A stretch of 64,000 bases of DNA from Nocardia shimofusensis NBRC 100134 (GTDB lineage: Bacteria > Actinomycetota > Actinomycetes > Mycobacteriales > Mycobacteriaceae), in assembly GCF_001613125.1 (NCBI RefSeq), contig NZ_BDBT01000025.1, positions 45,719 through 109,718 of the forward strand, written 5' to 3'. Shown one piece after another: positions 19,723 through 28,269 of this stretch (position 1 is the first letter of the stretch; every line of letters begins with the position of its first letter). The position numbers and the translations under genes were made by a program. The notes beneath the pieces are model-generated. The model had not been told where the DNA came from. It worked only from the letters and a program-made list of their open reading frames with translations, and searched no databases.

Positions 19723-20817
19723 ATGGCAATCCGGTTCCGGCGTCGGCCCGCGCGCGCGTTCACGCTGAGCGTGGTCCTGTTGTCCCTGCTCGCTCCGGTC
19801 GCGGGAGCGCGGGACGGCGGCGCCGACGCCTACATCCCGATCGCGGGCGAGGGTGCGGTGCTGGTCGTGGACACCGCCACCGACCAGGTCCACACCCGCA
19901 TCGAGGGCGTGGGCGCGCACGCTTCGGCGGTAGCGGCCGGCCGCGACGGCCGTCACCTCTATGTACAGGCGTTCAACCCGCCCCTCACCGGCCCCGACGA
20001 CATCGCGGTCATCGACCGCGCGAGCGACACGGTCACCGCGCGGATCCCGATCTCGGGCACCGACGGGATGACCGAGCCGATCGCCGACCCGGTGCGCGAC
20101 CGGGTGTATGTGTTCACCACGCGCCCGTCCATCGACGTCATCGACACCGCATCGCAGACCCTGGTGACCTCGATGCCGTTGCCCGGCATCCCGTTCGCGG
20201 CCGCCATCGCTCCCGACGGCAGCCAGCTCTACACCGTCTTCGCCGATTCGACCGCCGCCGTGTTCGACCCGGAGACCGGCTTCCAGCTGGGCGAGCGGAT
20301 CCAGATCGACGGCTCGGCGCCGTTCGCCGCCGCCGTCTCCCCCGACGGCAGCACGCTGTACTCGGTGAACGCCCTGGGCGACAACGTCTCGGTGATCGAC
20401 ATCGAGTCCTGGTCCCGGACCGGCGCGATCGCCTTCGCCCCGGGCAGCGCGCCCGTGGCGGGCGCCATCAGCCCCGACGGTACCCGCCTGATGGTGGCGA
20501 CCGCGGGTGCGGATGCCGTACAGGTGATCGACCTGGCCTCCGGTGAGATCACCGGCTCGATCGCGGTGGATTCACCGATGTCGGTCGGGTTCACCGCCGA
20601 CGGGGCCAAGATGTATGTCGGCACCGCGGGCGCGACCCCGCCTCCGCTGTTCGACCGCACCGTCGCCGGTTTCGACGCGGCCGCCATGCTGCAGACCTAT
20701 CTGCGCTCGAACACCCGCTCCGGCGCGCTGCTGCCGTTCGACGCCGCGCAGCTGAGCCCGGCCGGCGCGCCGATTCCACTCGGCTCGGGGGCGACCTCCG
20801 CCGCCTTCCCCGACTGA
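19723..20817 (+). CDS. Secreted YVTN-type beta-propeller protein
   Basis: A 364-residue protein with a Sec signal peptide (RFRRRPARAFTLSVVLLSLL, cleavage near residue 28) and about seven repeated blades of the YVTN/NHL type: VLVVDTATDQV, IAVIDRASDTV, IDVIDTASQTL, VSVIDIESWSR, VQVIDLASGEI, with PDGSxLY turns between. Such propellers are extracellular binding scaffolds. Function unknown. ATG at 19723 follows AAAGGTCCGAGG. The 183-base leader in front has pairing stretches described separately. Confidence 0.8.
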   Translation: MAIRFRRRPARAFTLSVVLLSLLAPVAGARDGGADAYIPIAGEGAVLVVDTATDQVHTRIEGVGAHASAVAAGRDGRHLYVQAFNPPLTGPDDIAVIDRASDTVTARIPISGTDGMTEPIADPVRDRVYVFTTRPSIDVIDTASQTLVTSMPLPGIPFAAAIAPDGSQLYTVFADSTAAVFDPETGFQLGERIQIDGSAPFAAAVSPDGSTLYSVNALGDNVSVIDIESWSRTGAIAFAPGSAPVAGAISPDGTRLMVATAGADAVQVIDLASGEITGSIAVDSPMSVGFTADGAKMYVGTAGATPPPLFDRTVAGFDAAAMLQTYLRSNTRSGALLPFDAAQLSPAGAPIPLGSGATSAAFPD

Positions 20818-20929
20818 GACACGCGGCTCGCTCCCCTCACCGGTGATCCGCGGCTCGCGCCGTGCACCGGTGTTTACAGGCGGCGGGTCGCAGTCCCGGA
20901 ACGGCCGTGGGTTCTGTTTCAATGGGGTG

Positions 20930-21763
20930 ATGTGCCGGTGGATGGCGTACGCGGGCGAGCCGATCCTCGCCGAGACCCTGCTGTTCCGGCCCGAGCATTC
21001 CCTGATCGACCAGAGCCTGCAATCGCACCTCGGGGCGACCACCACCAATGGCGACGGCTTCGGCATCGGCTGGTACGGGGAGGGCGTCGAACCGGCGGTG
21101 TTCAAAAGCGTCCAGCCCGCGTGGAACGACCGCAACCTGCGTGAGATCGCCGGTCAGATCCGCACGCCGCTGTTCTTCGCGCACGTGCGCGCCTCGACCG
21201 GCTCTCCCGTGCAGCGCAGCAACTGTCACCCGTTCCGTCACGGACGCTGGCTGTGGATGCACAACGGGGAACTCCAGGGTCACCGGCAGATCCGCCGTGA
21301 CCTGGTGACCGCGCTGGACCCGGACCTGTTCCCCGATCTCGAGGGGACGACCGATTCCGAAGTCCTGTTCTACCTCGCCCTGACCTTCGGCCTCACCGAC
21401 GATCCGATCGGCGGTGTCGCCAGAGCGGTCGGCTTCGTCGAGGACGTCGGCCGAGCGCACGGGGTGGACCATCCGGTCCAGATGACCGTCGCCACGACCG
21501 ACGGCGAGACGATCTGGATCTTCCGGTATTCGACCGAACGGCAGTCCCGATCGCTGTTCTTCTCGACGGACATGGCCAAGCTGCAGGCTCTTCATCCCGA
21601 GGTGGAGGCGCTGCGCCGACTCGGCGGCCTGACACGGTTCGTGGTCTCCGAACCCCTGCGCGACCTGCCGGGAGCGTGGAACGAGGTACCGGAGTCCAGC
21701 GCCGGGATCATCCGGGCGGGCTCCGAAGAACTGCGCGCGTTCGCGCCGGTGTCACCTGCCTGA
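20930..21763 (+). CDS. Class II glutamine amidotransferase (EgtC/YafJ-like)
   Basis: A 277-residue N-terminal-nucleophile amidohydrolase. Cys2 right after the initiator Met is the expected nucleophile (MCRWMAYAGEPI); the family pattern continues with ATTTNGDGFGIGWYG, FFAHVRASTGSPVQRSNCHPF and WMHNGELQG. The relatives either feed ammonia to a partner enzyme or hydrolyse gamma-glutamyl amides (EgtC acts in ergothioneine synthesis), but no egt genes are near, so the substrate is open. ATG at 20930, 111 bases after the propeller gene. Confidence 0.88.
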   Translation: MCRWMAYAGEPILAETLLFRPEHSLIDQSLQSHLGATTTNGDGFGIGWYGEGVEPAVFKSVQPAWNDRNLREIAGQIRTPLFFAHVRASTGSPVQRSNCHPFRHGRWLWMHNGELQGHRQIRRDLVTALDPDLFPDLEGTTDSEVLFYLALTFGLTDDPIGGVARAVGFVEDVGRAHGVDHPVQMTVATTDGETIWIFRYSTERQSRSLFFSTDMAKLQALHPEVEALRRLGGLTRFVVSEPLRDLPGAWNEVPESSAGIIRAGSEELRAFAPVSPA

Positions 21764-21791
21764 ACATTCCGTCCCAGCGGGTGCTCCGGAG

Positions 21792-22229
21792 TCAATCCTC
21801 GTCCGGCTCCCCCAGCAGCTCGTCGGCCCGGCGCAGCGCGTCGTCGAGTCCGGCGTCCAGATCCTCGAGCGCGCCGAGCAGACTGAAACCGCCCAGCAGC
21901 TCCGACAGTTCGTCGCGGACGGACTCGATCTCCGAGATCGCCGGATCGATGGGCGACCAGGCGACCCCCTCTCGCCACCACGAACTCTCGTCGAGCCAGG
22001 CGAACAGGATGTCGCGCACCAGCACGTGATCGGAGCTGAACAGCTCGAACCGATCGTCGCCCGGCCCGTCGCGGTACCGGAGTTCGTAGAGCCCTTCCGG
22101 CAGCATTCGCGCTCGCAGCCAGTGATGTTCGCCCCGAGCCAGTTCCAGTACAGTGTGTTCGGGATCGCCGGGCAGGTGGGCGGGCACACCGTCACCGGTG
22201 AGGTCCGGTCCGCTGGAATCCGCAGGCAT
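21792..22229 (-). CDS. Hypothetical acidic protein
   Basis: A 145-residue acidic protein that I do not recognise. It starts at the ATG at 22229 (the open frame extends further up with unlikely residues). The middle has HTVLELARGEHHWLRARMLPEGLYELRYRDGP-like beta structure, followed by SSWWREGVAWSPIDPA and a Leu/Asp/Glu-rich helical end (DELSELLGGFSLLGALEDL). No signal peptide or membrane helix. It converges on the amidotransferase gene and diverges from a thioesterase gene 180 bases away. Confidence 0.6.
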   Translation of the reverse strand: MPADSSGPDLTGDGVPAHLPGDPEHTVLELARGEHHWLRARMLPEGLYELRYRDGPGDDRFELFSSDHVLVRDILFAWLDESSWWREGVAWSPIDPAISEIESVRDELSELLGGFSLLGALEDLDAGLDDALRRADELLGEPDED

Positions 22230-22409
22230 CGGGCCAGTCTGCCCGATTCCCGCACCGAATCCACCCCTGCCGCGATCGAGTACCGAGGGGAAGGGCGCGC
22301 ACCGGCGACCGATCCGCCCAGCGCACAGGCCGTTCGCCCCGGTGACAGCGGTCCCGAGTGCCGCACCCGGCGACGGGGATCGCACCAGCCATTGGATACC
22401 GTGGACCTC

Positions 22410-23072
22410 ATGACCGAAGACCACGTGGCCGACGCACTACCTACCGCTGAGCACCACGAAGGCGGATTCCGGCCGATGTGGGAACAGATGATGAAGGACG
22501 CCGACGTGAGCCGGGGCGGCCCGCATCTCGGCGAGTTCATCGAACAGGTGCGCACGCTGATGGACCACGCCAGGCTGGCGAATCCGACTGACGCGCAGGC
22601 GCTCGATCTGATCTCCCGGCTCAAAGAAGTCAACGCGGCGCTGGCCGAGACCGTGGTCGACGAATGGTCCGCGCCCTCGTGGACCCGGCACGAACTGCCC
22701 GCGCGCGGCAACATCACCCTGCCGCCCTATCGGGTCAAGCGTGCCAGCCGCAAAGGTGTGGAGACCGCGATCACGTTCCGCACCGCCCACCTGGGTGGCA
22801 ACGCGGCCGCGCACGGCGGGCAGATGGCGGTGGGCTTCGACGAGCTGTGCGGTATGGCCGCGGCCATCCACGCCGGCTCGGTGACCCGGACGGCATCGCT
22901 GACCATCGACTATCGGTCCATCACCCCGCTGAACACCGAACTGACGCTGCGGTCCTGGGTGGAGAACCAGGAGGGCCGCAAGGTCTACGTGCGCGCCACC
23001 CTGCACGAGGGGGAACGCCTGTGCGCCGAAGCGCACGGGCTGTTCATCGTCCTACGGCCCGGGCAGGCCTGA
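22410..23072 (+). CDS. PaaI/hot-dog-fold thioesterase
   Basis: A 220-residue protein whose C-terminal 110 residues form a hot-dog domain of the PaaI/DUF4442 type: HLGGNAAAHGGQMAVGFDELCGMAA, RTASLTIDYRSITPL, GRKVYVRATLHEGERLCAEAHGLFIV. Such domains hydrolyse acyl-CoA thioesters; the HGG and aspartate positions of the active site are visible. The N-terminal 100 residues are helical and not recognised. ATG at 22410. The substrate is unknown; CoA-linked steroid or fatty-acid breakdown would fit nearby genes (inference). Confidence 0.8.
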   Translation: MTEDHVADALPTAEHHEGGFRPMWEQMMKDADVSRGGPHLGEFIEQVRTLMDHARLANPTDAQALDLISRLKEVNAALAETVVDEWSAPSWTRHELPARGNITLPPYRVKRASRKGVETAITFRTAHLGGNAAAHGGQMAVGFDELCGMAAAIHAGSVTRTASLTIDYRSITPLNTELTLRSWVENQEGRKVYVRATLHEGERLCAEAHGLFIVLRPGQA

Positions 23073-23129
23073 GTACTACCCGGGCAGGCCCGGGCCGGCC
23101 GGATCAGCGCCGGGCGGACGCCCCGCCGA

Positions 23130-24293
23130 CTACCGGCCCGGGAAGTGCACCGCTCGGTACTCCCCGAAACGCTCGTCGACCTGTCTCCCGGTGAGCCCGT
23201 AATCGGCGAGGGTGTACTTGTGCGCGGGACGCGCGGCCCCGGTGGTGCTCTCGCCGTGCAGCGCCCGCATGGCCGCCTCCGCTTCGGCGGTCAGCGTCAA
23301 CCCGAACCGATGATAGACCTCACCGATGACCGCCAGTGGATCGGCGACGAAATCGTCGTAGTAGACGTCGGCGAAATGCGCCTGGTCGTAGCGGGTGCGG
23401 TCGGCCAGGAAACGCTCGGCGCCACGCGCCCAAAGATCGAGCTGCGTCTCACCGACGACCGCGCCGCGGAACTTCTCCGACCAGCCCTCGCTCGCCTTCT
23501 CGTTCAAGCTGCACACCGAGGCGATGATGGTGCTCGGATCGCGATGCATCTGCACGATCAGCGCGTCCGGGTAGACCGCCATGATGGCGTCCAGGGCGAA
23601 CAGGTGGCTGGGATTCTTCAGCACCCAGCGCTTCTCGGCGTCCGGCAGCCCGATCAGCTGCAGATTCCGCTTGTGCCTGGCATACGCGGGCGTCCAGTCG
23701 CGACCGCTCAGCCACCGCGAGTAGCCGGGTAGGTAGGCCAGGCACTCGTAGGACACCGACATGGCCGACTGACGCAGCAGTTGCCAGCACTCCTCCACCT
23801 GATCGGCCGAGATATGGTGCACACCCATGAATTCCGGATGCTCGACGTGGTGCCGGGCGAAACCCGCCTCGATGCGCTGATACACCGGGTTCTGCGCCCA
23901 GGTCTCGCGCGGCGGGCGTGGCTGGGGCATCTCCGTCAACCACATCTCCAGCCCCTGATGCGCGGGGTCGGCCTCCAGCAGGCGGTGCACCGCCGTGGTG
24001 CCCGAGCGCGGCAGACCGGTGACGAAGATGGGCCGTTCGATCGCGACATCGGCGTGCTCGGGATGCCGCTGCCAGGCGTTCTCACTCAGCAGCCGCGCGA
24101 TCAAGGCCCCGCGCAGGAAGGCGCGATTGATCTTGTTGCCGAACGGGGTCAGCTGCGCCTCGTGGTGATAGGAGTCGAGCAGTACGCCCAGCCCCTCGCG
24201 GTAGTCGTCCGCGCCGAAGTCGTCGAGTCCGACCACCTTGGTCGCCGAGGCGTGCAGATCCTCGACCGTCCCGACATCATCCCTGCCGATCAT
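23130..24293 (-). CDS. PAPS-dependent sulfotransferase (Sulfotransfer_3 type, Rv3529c-like)
   Basis: A 387-residue sulfotransferase. The 5'-phosphosulfate loop is FVTGLPRSGTTAVHRLLEA (about residues 87-105); the 3'-phosphate site is QMHRDPSTIIASVCSLNE. It would move the sulfo group of PAPS to a hydroxyl of a lipid or steroid-like acceptor. The pair of genes before it (SDR, DUF1214-like) match the order Rv3531c-Rv3530c-Rv3529c of the mycobacterial cholesterol gene region. I take the ATG at 24293; an ATG at 24310 in another frame stops at once because of a 14-base duplication. Gap to the SDR stop: 34 bases. PAPS synthesis genes lie 3 kb away. Confidence 0.88.
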   Translation of the reverse strand: MIGRDDVGTVEDLHASATKVVGLDDFGADDYREGLGVLLDSYHHEAQLTPFGNKINRAFLRGALIARLLSENAWQRHPEHADVAIERPIFVTGLPRSGTTAVHRLLEADPAHQGLEMWLTEMPQPRPPRETWAQNPVYQRIEAGFARHHVEHPEFMGVHHISADQVEECWQLLRQSAMSVSYECLAYLPGYSRWLSGRDWTPAYARHKRNLQLIGLPDAEKRWVLKNPSHLFALDAIMAVYPDALIVQMHRDPSTIIASVCSLNEKASEGWSEKFRGAVVGETQLDLWARGAERFLADRTRYDQAHFADVYYDDFVADPLAVIGEVYHRFGLTLTAEAEAAMRALHGESTTGAARPAHKYTLADYGLTGRQVDERFGEYRAVHFPGR

Positions 24294-24327
24294 GCGTCCC
24301 TGCCGATCATGTCCTGTGTTCTCCTCA

Positions 24328-25104
24328 TCAGTGGTGGTACTCGCCCGCATTGACATCCAGGCACGCGCCGGTGATCGCGCGCGCCAGCGACGAGGCGAAG
24401 AAGACGACCGCGTCGGCGATCTCGTCGGGCTCGGGCAGCTTGCGAAGATCGATGGTCGAGGCGGTCTCGGCGTAGACCTCCTCGGGGGTGATGCCGCGCT
24501 GCTCGGCCAGATAGTTGAAGTACCACTTCAAGTTGTCGGCCCAGATGTAGCCGGGGGCAACGGTGTTGACGCGGATGCCCTGCGGACCGATCTCGGTCGC
24601 CAGGCTCTGTGCCAGTGCGAGCAGGCTCGCCTTGGCCATCTTGTAGGGCCCGAAGGTGCGCCGGGAATGTCGCAGCACCGCCGAATTGATCATCACCACC
24701 GAGCCTTTCGACTGCGCGAGATCCGGGATGAACTGCCTGGTCAGGCGCAGTGCGGCCAGCACATTCGTCTCGAAACCGGCGCGCACCTGGTCGATGTCGA
24801 CCGTGGCCAGATCGGCCAGCGGCGGGATCGCGAACGCGTTGTTGACCACGGTGTCCACCCGGCCGAACTCCGAGCGCGTGGTCTCGACCAGCGCCCGTAC
24901 CGCCGCCTCGTCGGTGATGTCGGTGGGTACCACCAGCGCTCGCCTGCCCAGCGCGGTGATCTCCTCGGCCACCGCTTCCAGTCGCGAACGGGTCCGCGAG
25001 GCGAGCACCACGTCCGCGCCTGCCTCGGCACTGCGAACGGCGATGGCCTTGCCGAGCCCCGGCCCGACTCCGGAAACCACGACGACCTTGTGCTGCAACA
25101 ACAT
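24328..25104 (-). CDS. Short-chain dehydrogenase/reductase (Rv3530c-like)
   Basis: A 258-residue classical SDR. Cofactor loop VSGVGPGLGKAIA (residues 8-20), NNA motif in TVVNNAFA, catalytic Ser and FGPYKMAK (YxxxK), followed by VAPGYIWAD. The loop TGxxxGxG has Ser for Thr and extra Gly, still within the family. It oxidises or reduces a hydroxyl/keto group with NAD(P). Its ATG overlaps the stop of the upstream gene in TGATG, so the two are translationally coupled. Second gene of the putative KstR-type operon. Confidence 0.9.
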   Translation of the reverse strand: MLLQHKVVVVSGVGPGLGKAIAVRSAEAGADVVLASRTRSRLEAVAEEITALGRRALVVPTDITDEAAVRALVETTRSEFGRVDTVVNNAFAIPPLADLATVDIDQVRAGFETNVLAALRLTRQFIPDLAQSKGSVVMINSAVLRHSRRTFGPYKMAKASLLALAQSLATEIGPQGIRVNTVAPGYIWADNLKWYFNYLAEQRGITPEEVYAETASTIDLRKLPEPDEIADAVVFFASSLARAITGACLDVNAGEYHH

Positions 25105-26273
25105 CAGCCCAACATCCTCTCCGCGACCGCGGCCTGACGCGCCGCGATCCGCGCACGCCATTGCTCCGGGGTGACGCGCGCGTCGTCGTAATAGGGCAAT
25201 CGCGCGGGCAGTTCGTCGACGGTCACGATCTCGACCGTCGGCCCGTCCTCGGCGGTGAGTTCCCTCGACAGCCGCTGCCAGCGGAACTGCAGGTAGCCAC
25301 GTCCGTGCCCGGTCCGCTCGATCCAGTTGGCCAGGCCGGGGTCGCGCTCGCCGACGACCAGCCGGATCATTCCGTCGGGGTCCACCTTGGCCTGATCGGC
25401 GGTGAGGCTGGTCTGGTGGTTGATGTAGTCCAGCGAGACGTACCACATGCTGCCTAGCTGGAAGCCCTGGTAGGGGGCGTCCGATTTGGGCACGGTGATG
25501 ATCATGACCTGGTCGTCGTCGAGTTCGTAGTGGCCGACCGAGGAGAACTGGGTGGTCAGCCCGCCCGGCGTCGAGCGGGGCTCGGTCATCGTGTTGACCG
25601 GCAGCTTCAGATAGAACCACTCGGGGAAGGCCAGGAACGTCTTCAGCCGGGAGACCAGCATCTTGCCCGCGATCTCGTAGCGCTTGGCGATCAGATCACG
25701 GGTCGGCGCGGGCGGTGCGCTCCCGACGGTGTCGACCCGCTCGATACGCAGGCTGCCCGGCGTCTCGTTCGACCAGTCGCTGTAGACCTCACGCACCACG
25801 AGCATGGCGGAGTCCTCGGCCAGGTGCACGTAGCCGGGTGCGGCCCGCCCCGGTCCCAAGCGCAGCTCGAACCGGCCGTCGGGGTCGATATCGAGCTCGC
25901 GGTCGTCGAAGGCGGTTTCGCTGTCGGGCACGTCGACCGGCGAATAGTTGCCGTTGAGCACCTGGAAGCTCAGGTCGCGGGTGGTGCCGCGGCGGCCGGT
26001 GACGAGGTACTCGGCGTCAGGGCGCAGGAAGGCGTGGAAGTAGAGGGTGTCCGGATTGTCCAGGCCCATCTTCGTGTACTGGTGCGTGCTGCGGGCGAAG
26101 AAGGGGAAGTCGCGGTCGTAGGCCCACGCCAGCTGCATACAGGCGCGCACACTGCCCGCGAGGTAGTCCAGGCCCTCCACCAGATCCTGTTCGGTCCGGA
26201 TGTGCGGCGCTTCGGTGACGATCTTCTCGGCGGTGGCCATGGCCTCGGCGAACGGCTCGGTCAGCAAGAGCAA
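25104..26273 (-). CDS. DUF1214-like conserved protein (Rv3531c-like), first gene of operon
   Basis: A 389-residue protein without known function. The C-terminal half resembles DUF1214 (MWYVSLDYINHQTSLTAD, VDPDGMIRLVVGERDP, LANWIERTG..RGYLQFRW), and the middle is beta-rich (ELDIDPDGRFELRLGPGRAA). Start is uncertain: TTG at 26273 or 26267, the latter about seven bases after GGAGA. It heads an operon with the SDR and sulfotransferase genes. A 19-base palindrome and a full KstR-type box lie in the 121 bases before it. A related gene, Rv3531c, belongs to the cholesterol region in M. tuberculosis as I recall it. Confidence 0.75.
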   Translation of the reverse strand: MLLLTEPFAEAMATAEKIVTEAPHIRTEQDLVEGLDYLAGSVRACMQLAWAYDRDFPFFARSTHQYTKMGLDNPDTLYFHAFLRPDAEYLVTGRRGTTRDLSFQVLNGNYSPVDVPDSETAFDDRELDIDPDGRFELRLGPGRAAPGYVHLAEDSAMLVVREVYSDWSNETPGSLRIERVDTVGSAPPAPTRDLIAKRYEIAGKMLVSRLKTFLAFPEWFYLKLPVNTMTEPRSTPGGLTTQFSSVGHYELDDDQVMIITVPKSDAPYQGFQLGSMWYVSLDYINHQTSLTADQAKVDPDGMIRLVVGERDPGLANWIERTGHGRGYLQFRWQRLSRELTAEDGPTVEIVTVDELPARLPYYDDARVTPEQWRARIAARQAAVAERMLG

Positions 26274-26291
26274 TCTCCGATTGGTTCATAT

Positions 26292-26310
26292 ATGTACCGC
26301 TCTGGTACAT
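26292..26310. promoter_or_regulatory. 19-base palindromic operator candidate
   Basis: ATGTACC and GGTACAT are exact inverted repeats separated by GCTCT. The site begins 18 bases before the operon's likely start, overlapping where a promoter or leader would be. It differs from the KstR pattern, so a second regulator, possibly the adjacent IclR protein, may bind here. Confidence 0.45.
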
Positions 26311-26327
26311 TTCGATAGACGTCAGAT

Positions 26328-26341
26328 TAGAACCTGTTCCA
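26328..26341. promoter_or_regulatory. KstR-type operator, full consensus match
   Basis: TAGAACCTGTTCCA fits every fixed position of TNNAACNNGTTNNA, the published binding consensus of the cholesterol-catabolism repressor KstR. It lies 54 bases before the sulfotransferase operon and 53 bases before the divergent IclR gene, so it could act on both. Confidence 0.6.
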
Positions 26342-26394
26342 ATAATTGTCCATCGTCAGCGGCCCGTTCGAGCGACAGCTGCCCATGATTCGGA

Positions 26395-27327
26395 GTGATC
26401 CATGATCCGGAGTCGTCCGTGACCGCGCGCCGGTCCGCCCCCGCCGTCCGGGTGGTACGGGTACTGGACTTCCTTGTCGAGCAGCGCGGCAAGCGCTTCG
26501 GCCTGTCCGAACTGGCCCGCGAACTCGATCTGGCCAAACCCACGGTGCTGGGCATCCTCAACGAGCTGACCGCCGCCGGCTACCTGGTGCGCGACCCGCG
26601 CCAGCACACCTACGGCCTCGGTCCCGCCCTCATCGCCGCGGGCCGGGTCGCCCAGGCGAGCTTCGCCATCTCCGCGATCGCCCGCGTCGAACTGGAGAAA
26701 CTCAGTTCCGCCTACCGCACCACCTGCACCGCCTCCGCCGTTCTCGGCGACCGGATCGCGGTACTGGAGAGCACCGGGCCCGGCATGGTGAAGGTCGGCG
26801 CCTCCTACCATTTCGCCCCGCCGGTCGGCCTGATGTACGTGCTGTGGGACAGCGACGAGGCGCTCGAGGCATGGCTGGCCATCCCACCGGCGGTCCCGCT
26901 CGAGCAGGACGAGACCCGCCTGCGCCGGGTGGTCGCCGAATGCCGCGAACGCGGCTACCTGGTCGAAAGCCTGACCGCGGCGGGCCGACGTCTCTACGCC
27001 CTGCTGGCGGGCGTCGCCGACCGCGATCTGCCCGACGAGCTACGCGACATCGTCGGCGAACTGGTCGGCAGCCTCGGCGAACGCGTCCACCTCGGCACGG
27101 ACCTGCGCCCCCGCGCGCACCACCCGGTCAGCCTGCTGGCCGCGCCGACCTACGACGGCGAGGGCAGACAGAACATGGTGCTCACCATGTACGTCGGCGC
27201 GTCCATCACCGGCGCGGAGATCTCCCGACGCGGCACCGCGCTGGTGGCCGCCGCCGACGCGGTCACCGCCGCTTCCGGCGGACGCAAGCCGCTCACACCA
27301 TTGACCAATGACAGAAACGTGTTCTAG
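26395..27327 (+). CDS. IclR-family transcriptional regulator
   Basis: A 310-residue regulator: winged helix at about residues 20-75 (FGLSELARELDLAKPTVLGI, LNELTAAGYLVRD) and an IclR-type ligand-binding domain ending near residue 290. Start is GTG at 26395; a GTG at 26419 is an alternative nearer the conserved part. It sits between the sulfotransferase operon (divergent) and cysD (same strand, 9 bases after its stop), so it could control either. The last 14 bases before its stop look like a KstR box. Confidence 0.87.
   Translation: MIHDPESSVTARRSAPAVRVVRVLDFLVEQRGKRFGLSELARELDLAKPTVLGILNELTAAGYLVRDPRQHTYGLGPALIAAGRVAQASFAISAIARVELEKLSSAYRTTCTASAVLGDRIAVLESTGPGMVKVGASYHFAPPVGLMYVLWDSDEALEAWLAIPPAVPLEQDETRLRRVVAECRERGYLVESLTAAGRRLYALLAGVADRDLPDELRDIVGELVGSLGERVHLGTDLRPRAHHPVSLLAAPTYDGEGRQNMVLTMYVGASITGAEISRRGTALVAAADAVTAASGGRKPLTPLTNDRNVF
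27313..27326. promoter_or_regulatory. KstR-like box before cysD (inside the end of the IclR gene)
   Basis: AGAAACGTGTTCTA matches TNNAACNNGTTNNA except at the first base. It overlaps the last codons of the IclR gene and ends 10 bases before the cysD start. Because it is within coding sequence it could be chance; its position before cysD is the reason to record it. Confidence 0.3.
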
Positions 27328-27336
27328 TTTTCAGGG

Positions 27337-28269
27337 GTGAGCCAGTACGAGAAGTCGACGGCAAACACCTACGAGCTGTCCCATCCGGACATGCTCGAGG
27401 CCGAGTCGGCACATATCTTCCGGGAAGTCGCCGCGACCTTCGAGCGGCCGGTGCTGCTGTTCTCCGGCGGCAAGGATTCGGTGGTGATGCTGCACCTGGC
27501 GGCCAAGGCCTTCTGGCCCGCGGCGCTGCCGTTCCCGGTGCTGCACATCGACACCGGGCACAATTTCGACGAGGTGATCGAATTCCGTGACCGGACCGTC
27601 GAACGCCTCGGGCTGCGCCTGATCGTCGCCCGGGTACAGGACGACATCGACGCCGGCCGCGTCGTCGAGGAAACCGGGCCACGCGCCTCCCGCAATCGCC
27701 TGCAGACCACCACCCTGCTGCGCGCCATTCGCGAGGGCGGTTTCGACGCGGTGTTCGGCGGCGCGCGCCGCGACGAGGAGAAGGCGCGCGCCAAGGAACG
27801 GGTGTTCAGCTTCCGCGACGCCGAGGGCCAATGGGATCCACGCGCCCAGCGCCCCGAGCTGTGGAACCTCTACAACGGCAGACACCGGCGCGGGGAGCAC
27901 ATTCGCGTCTTCCCGCTGTCGAACTGGACCGAACTCGACATCTGGACCTATATCGCCGCCGAGGGCATCGACCTGCCCTCGCTGTACTACGCGCACCGCA
28001 GGCCGGTGGTCCGCCGCGACGGAATGCTGCTGGCGCACACCCGATTCCTGCATCTGGAAGAGGGTGAGAAGCCGGCCGAGGCGACCGTGCGGTTCCGCAC
28101 CGTCGGCGACGCCACCTGCACCGGCTGCGTGGAGTCCACGGCGGCCACCCCCGAGCAGGTGGTGACCGAGGTCGCCGCGACTCGGGTCACCGAACGCGGC
28201 GCGACCCGCGCCGACGACCGCATCTCCGAGGCGGGCATGGAAGATCGCAAGCGGGAAGGGTACTTCTGA
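27337..28269 (+). CDS. cysD: Sulfate adenylyltransferase subunit 2
   Basis: A 310-residue ATP sulfurylase small subunit, which joins sulfate and ATP to APS with CysN. The PP-loop SGGKDS is at residues 43-48, and the family sequences HIDTGHNFDEVIEFRD, GGARRDEEKARAKER and RVFPLSNWTELDIW are present. GTG start at 27337, 9 bases after the IclR stop with a poor ribosome site, so translation may be coupled to that gene. Its stop overlaps the cysNC start (TGATG). Its position next to a sulfotransferase operon, not to sulfite reductase genes, points to PAPS supply as one job. Confidence 0.95.
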   Translation: MSQYEKSTANTYELSHPDMLEAESAHIFREVAATFERPVLLFSGGKDSVVMLHLAAKAFWPAALPFPVLHIDTGHNFDEVIEFRDRTVERLGLRLIVARVQDDIDAGRVVEETGPRASRNRLQTTTLLRAIREGGFDAVFGGARRDEEKARAKERVFSFRDAEGQWDPRAQRPELWNLYNGRHRRGEHIRVFPLSNWTELDIWTYIAAEGIDLPSLYYAHRRPVVRRDGMLLAHTRFLHLEEGEKPAEATVRFRTVGDATCTGCVESTAATPEQVVTEVAATRVTERGATRADDRISEAGMEDRKREGYF

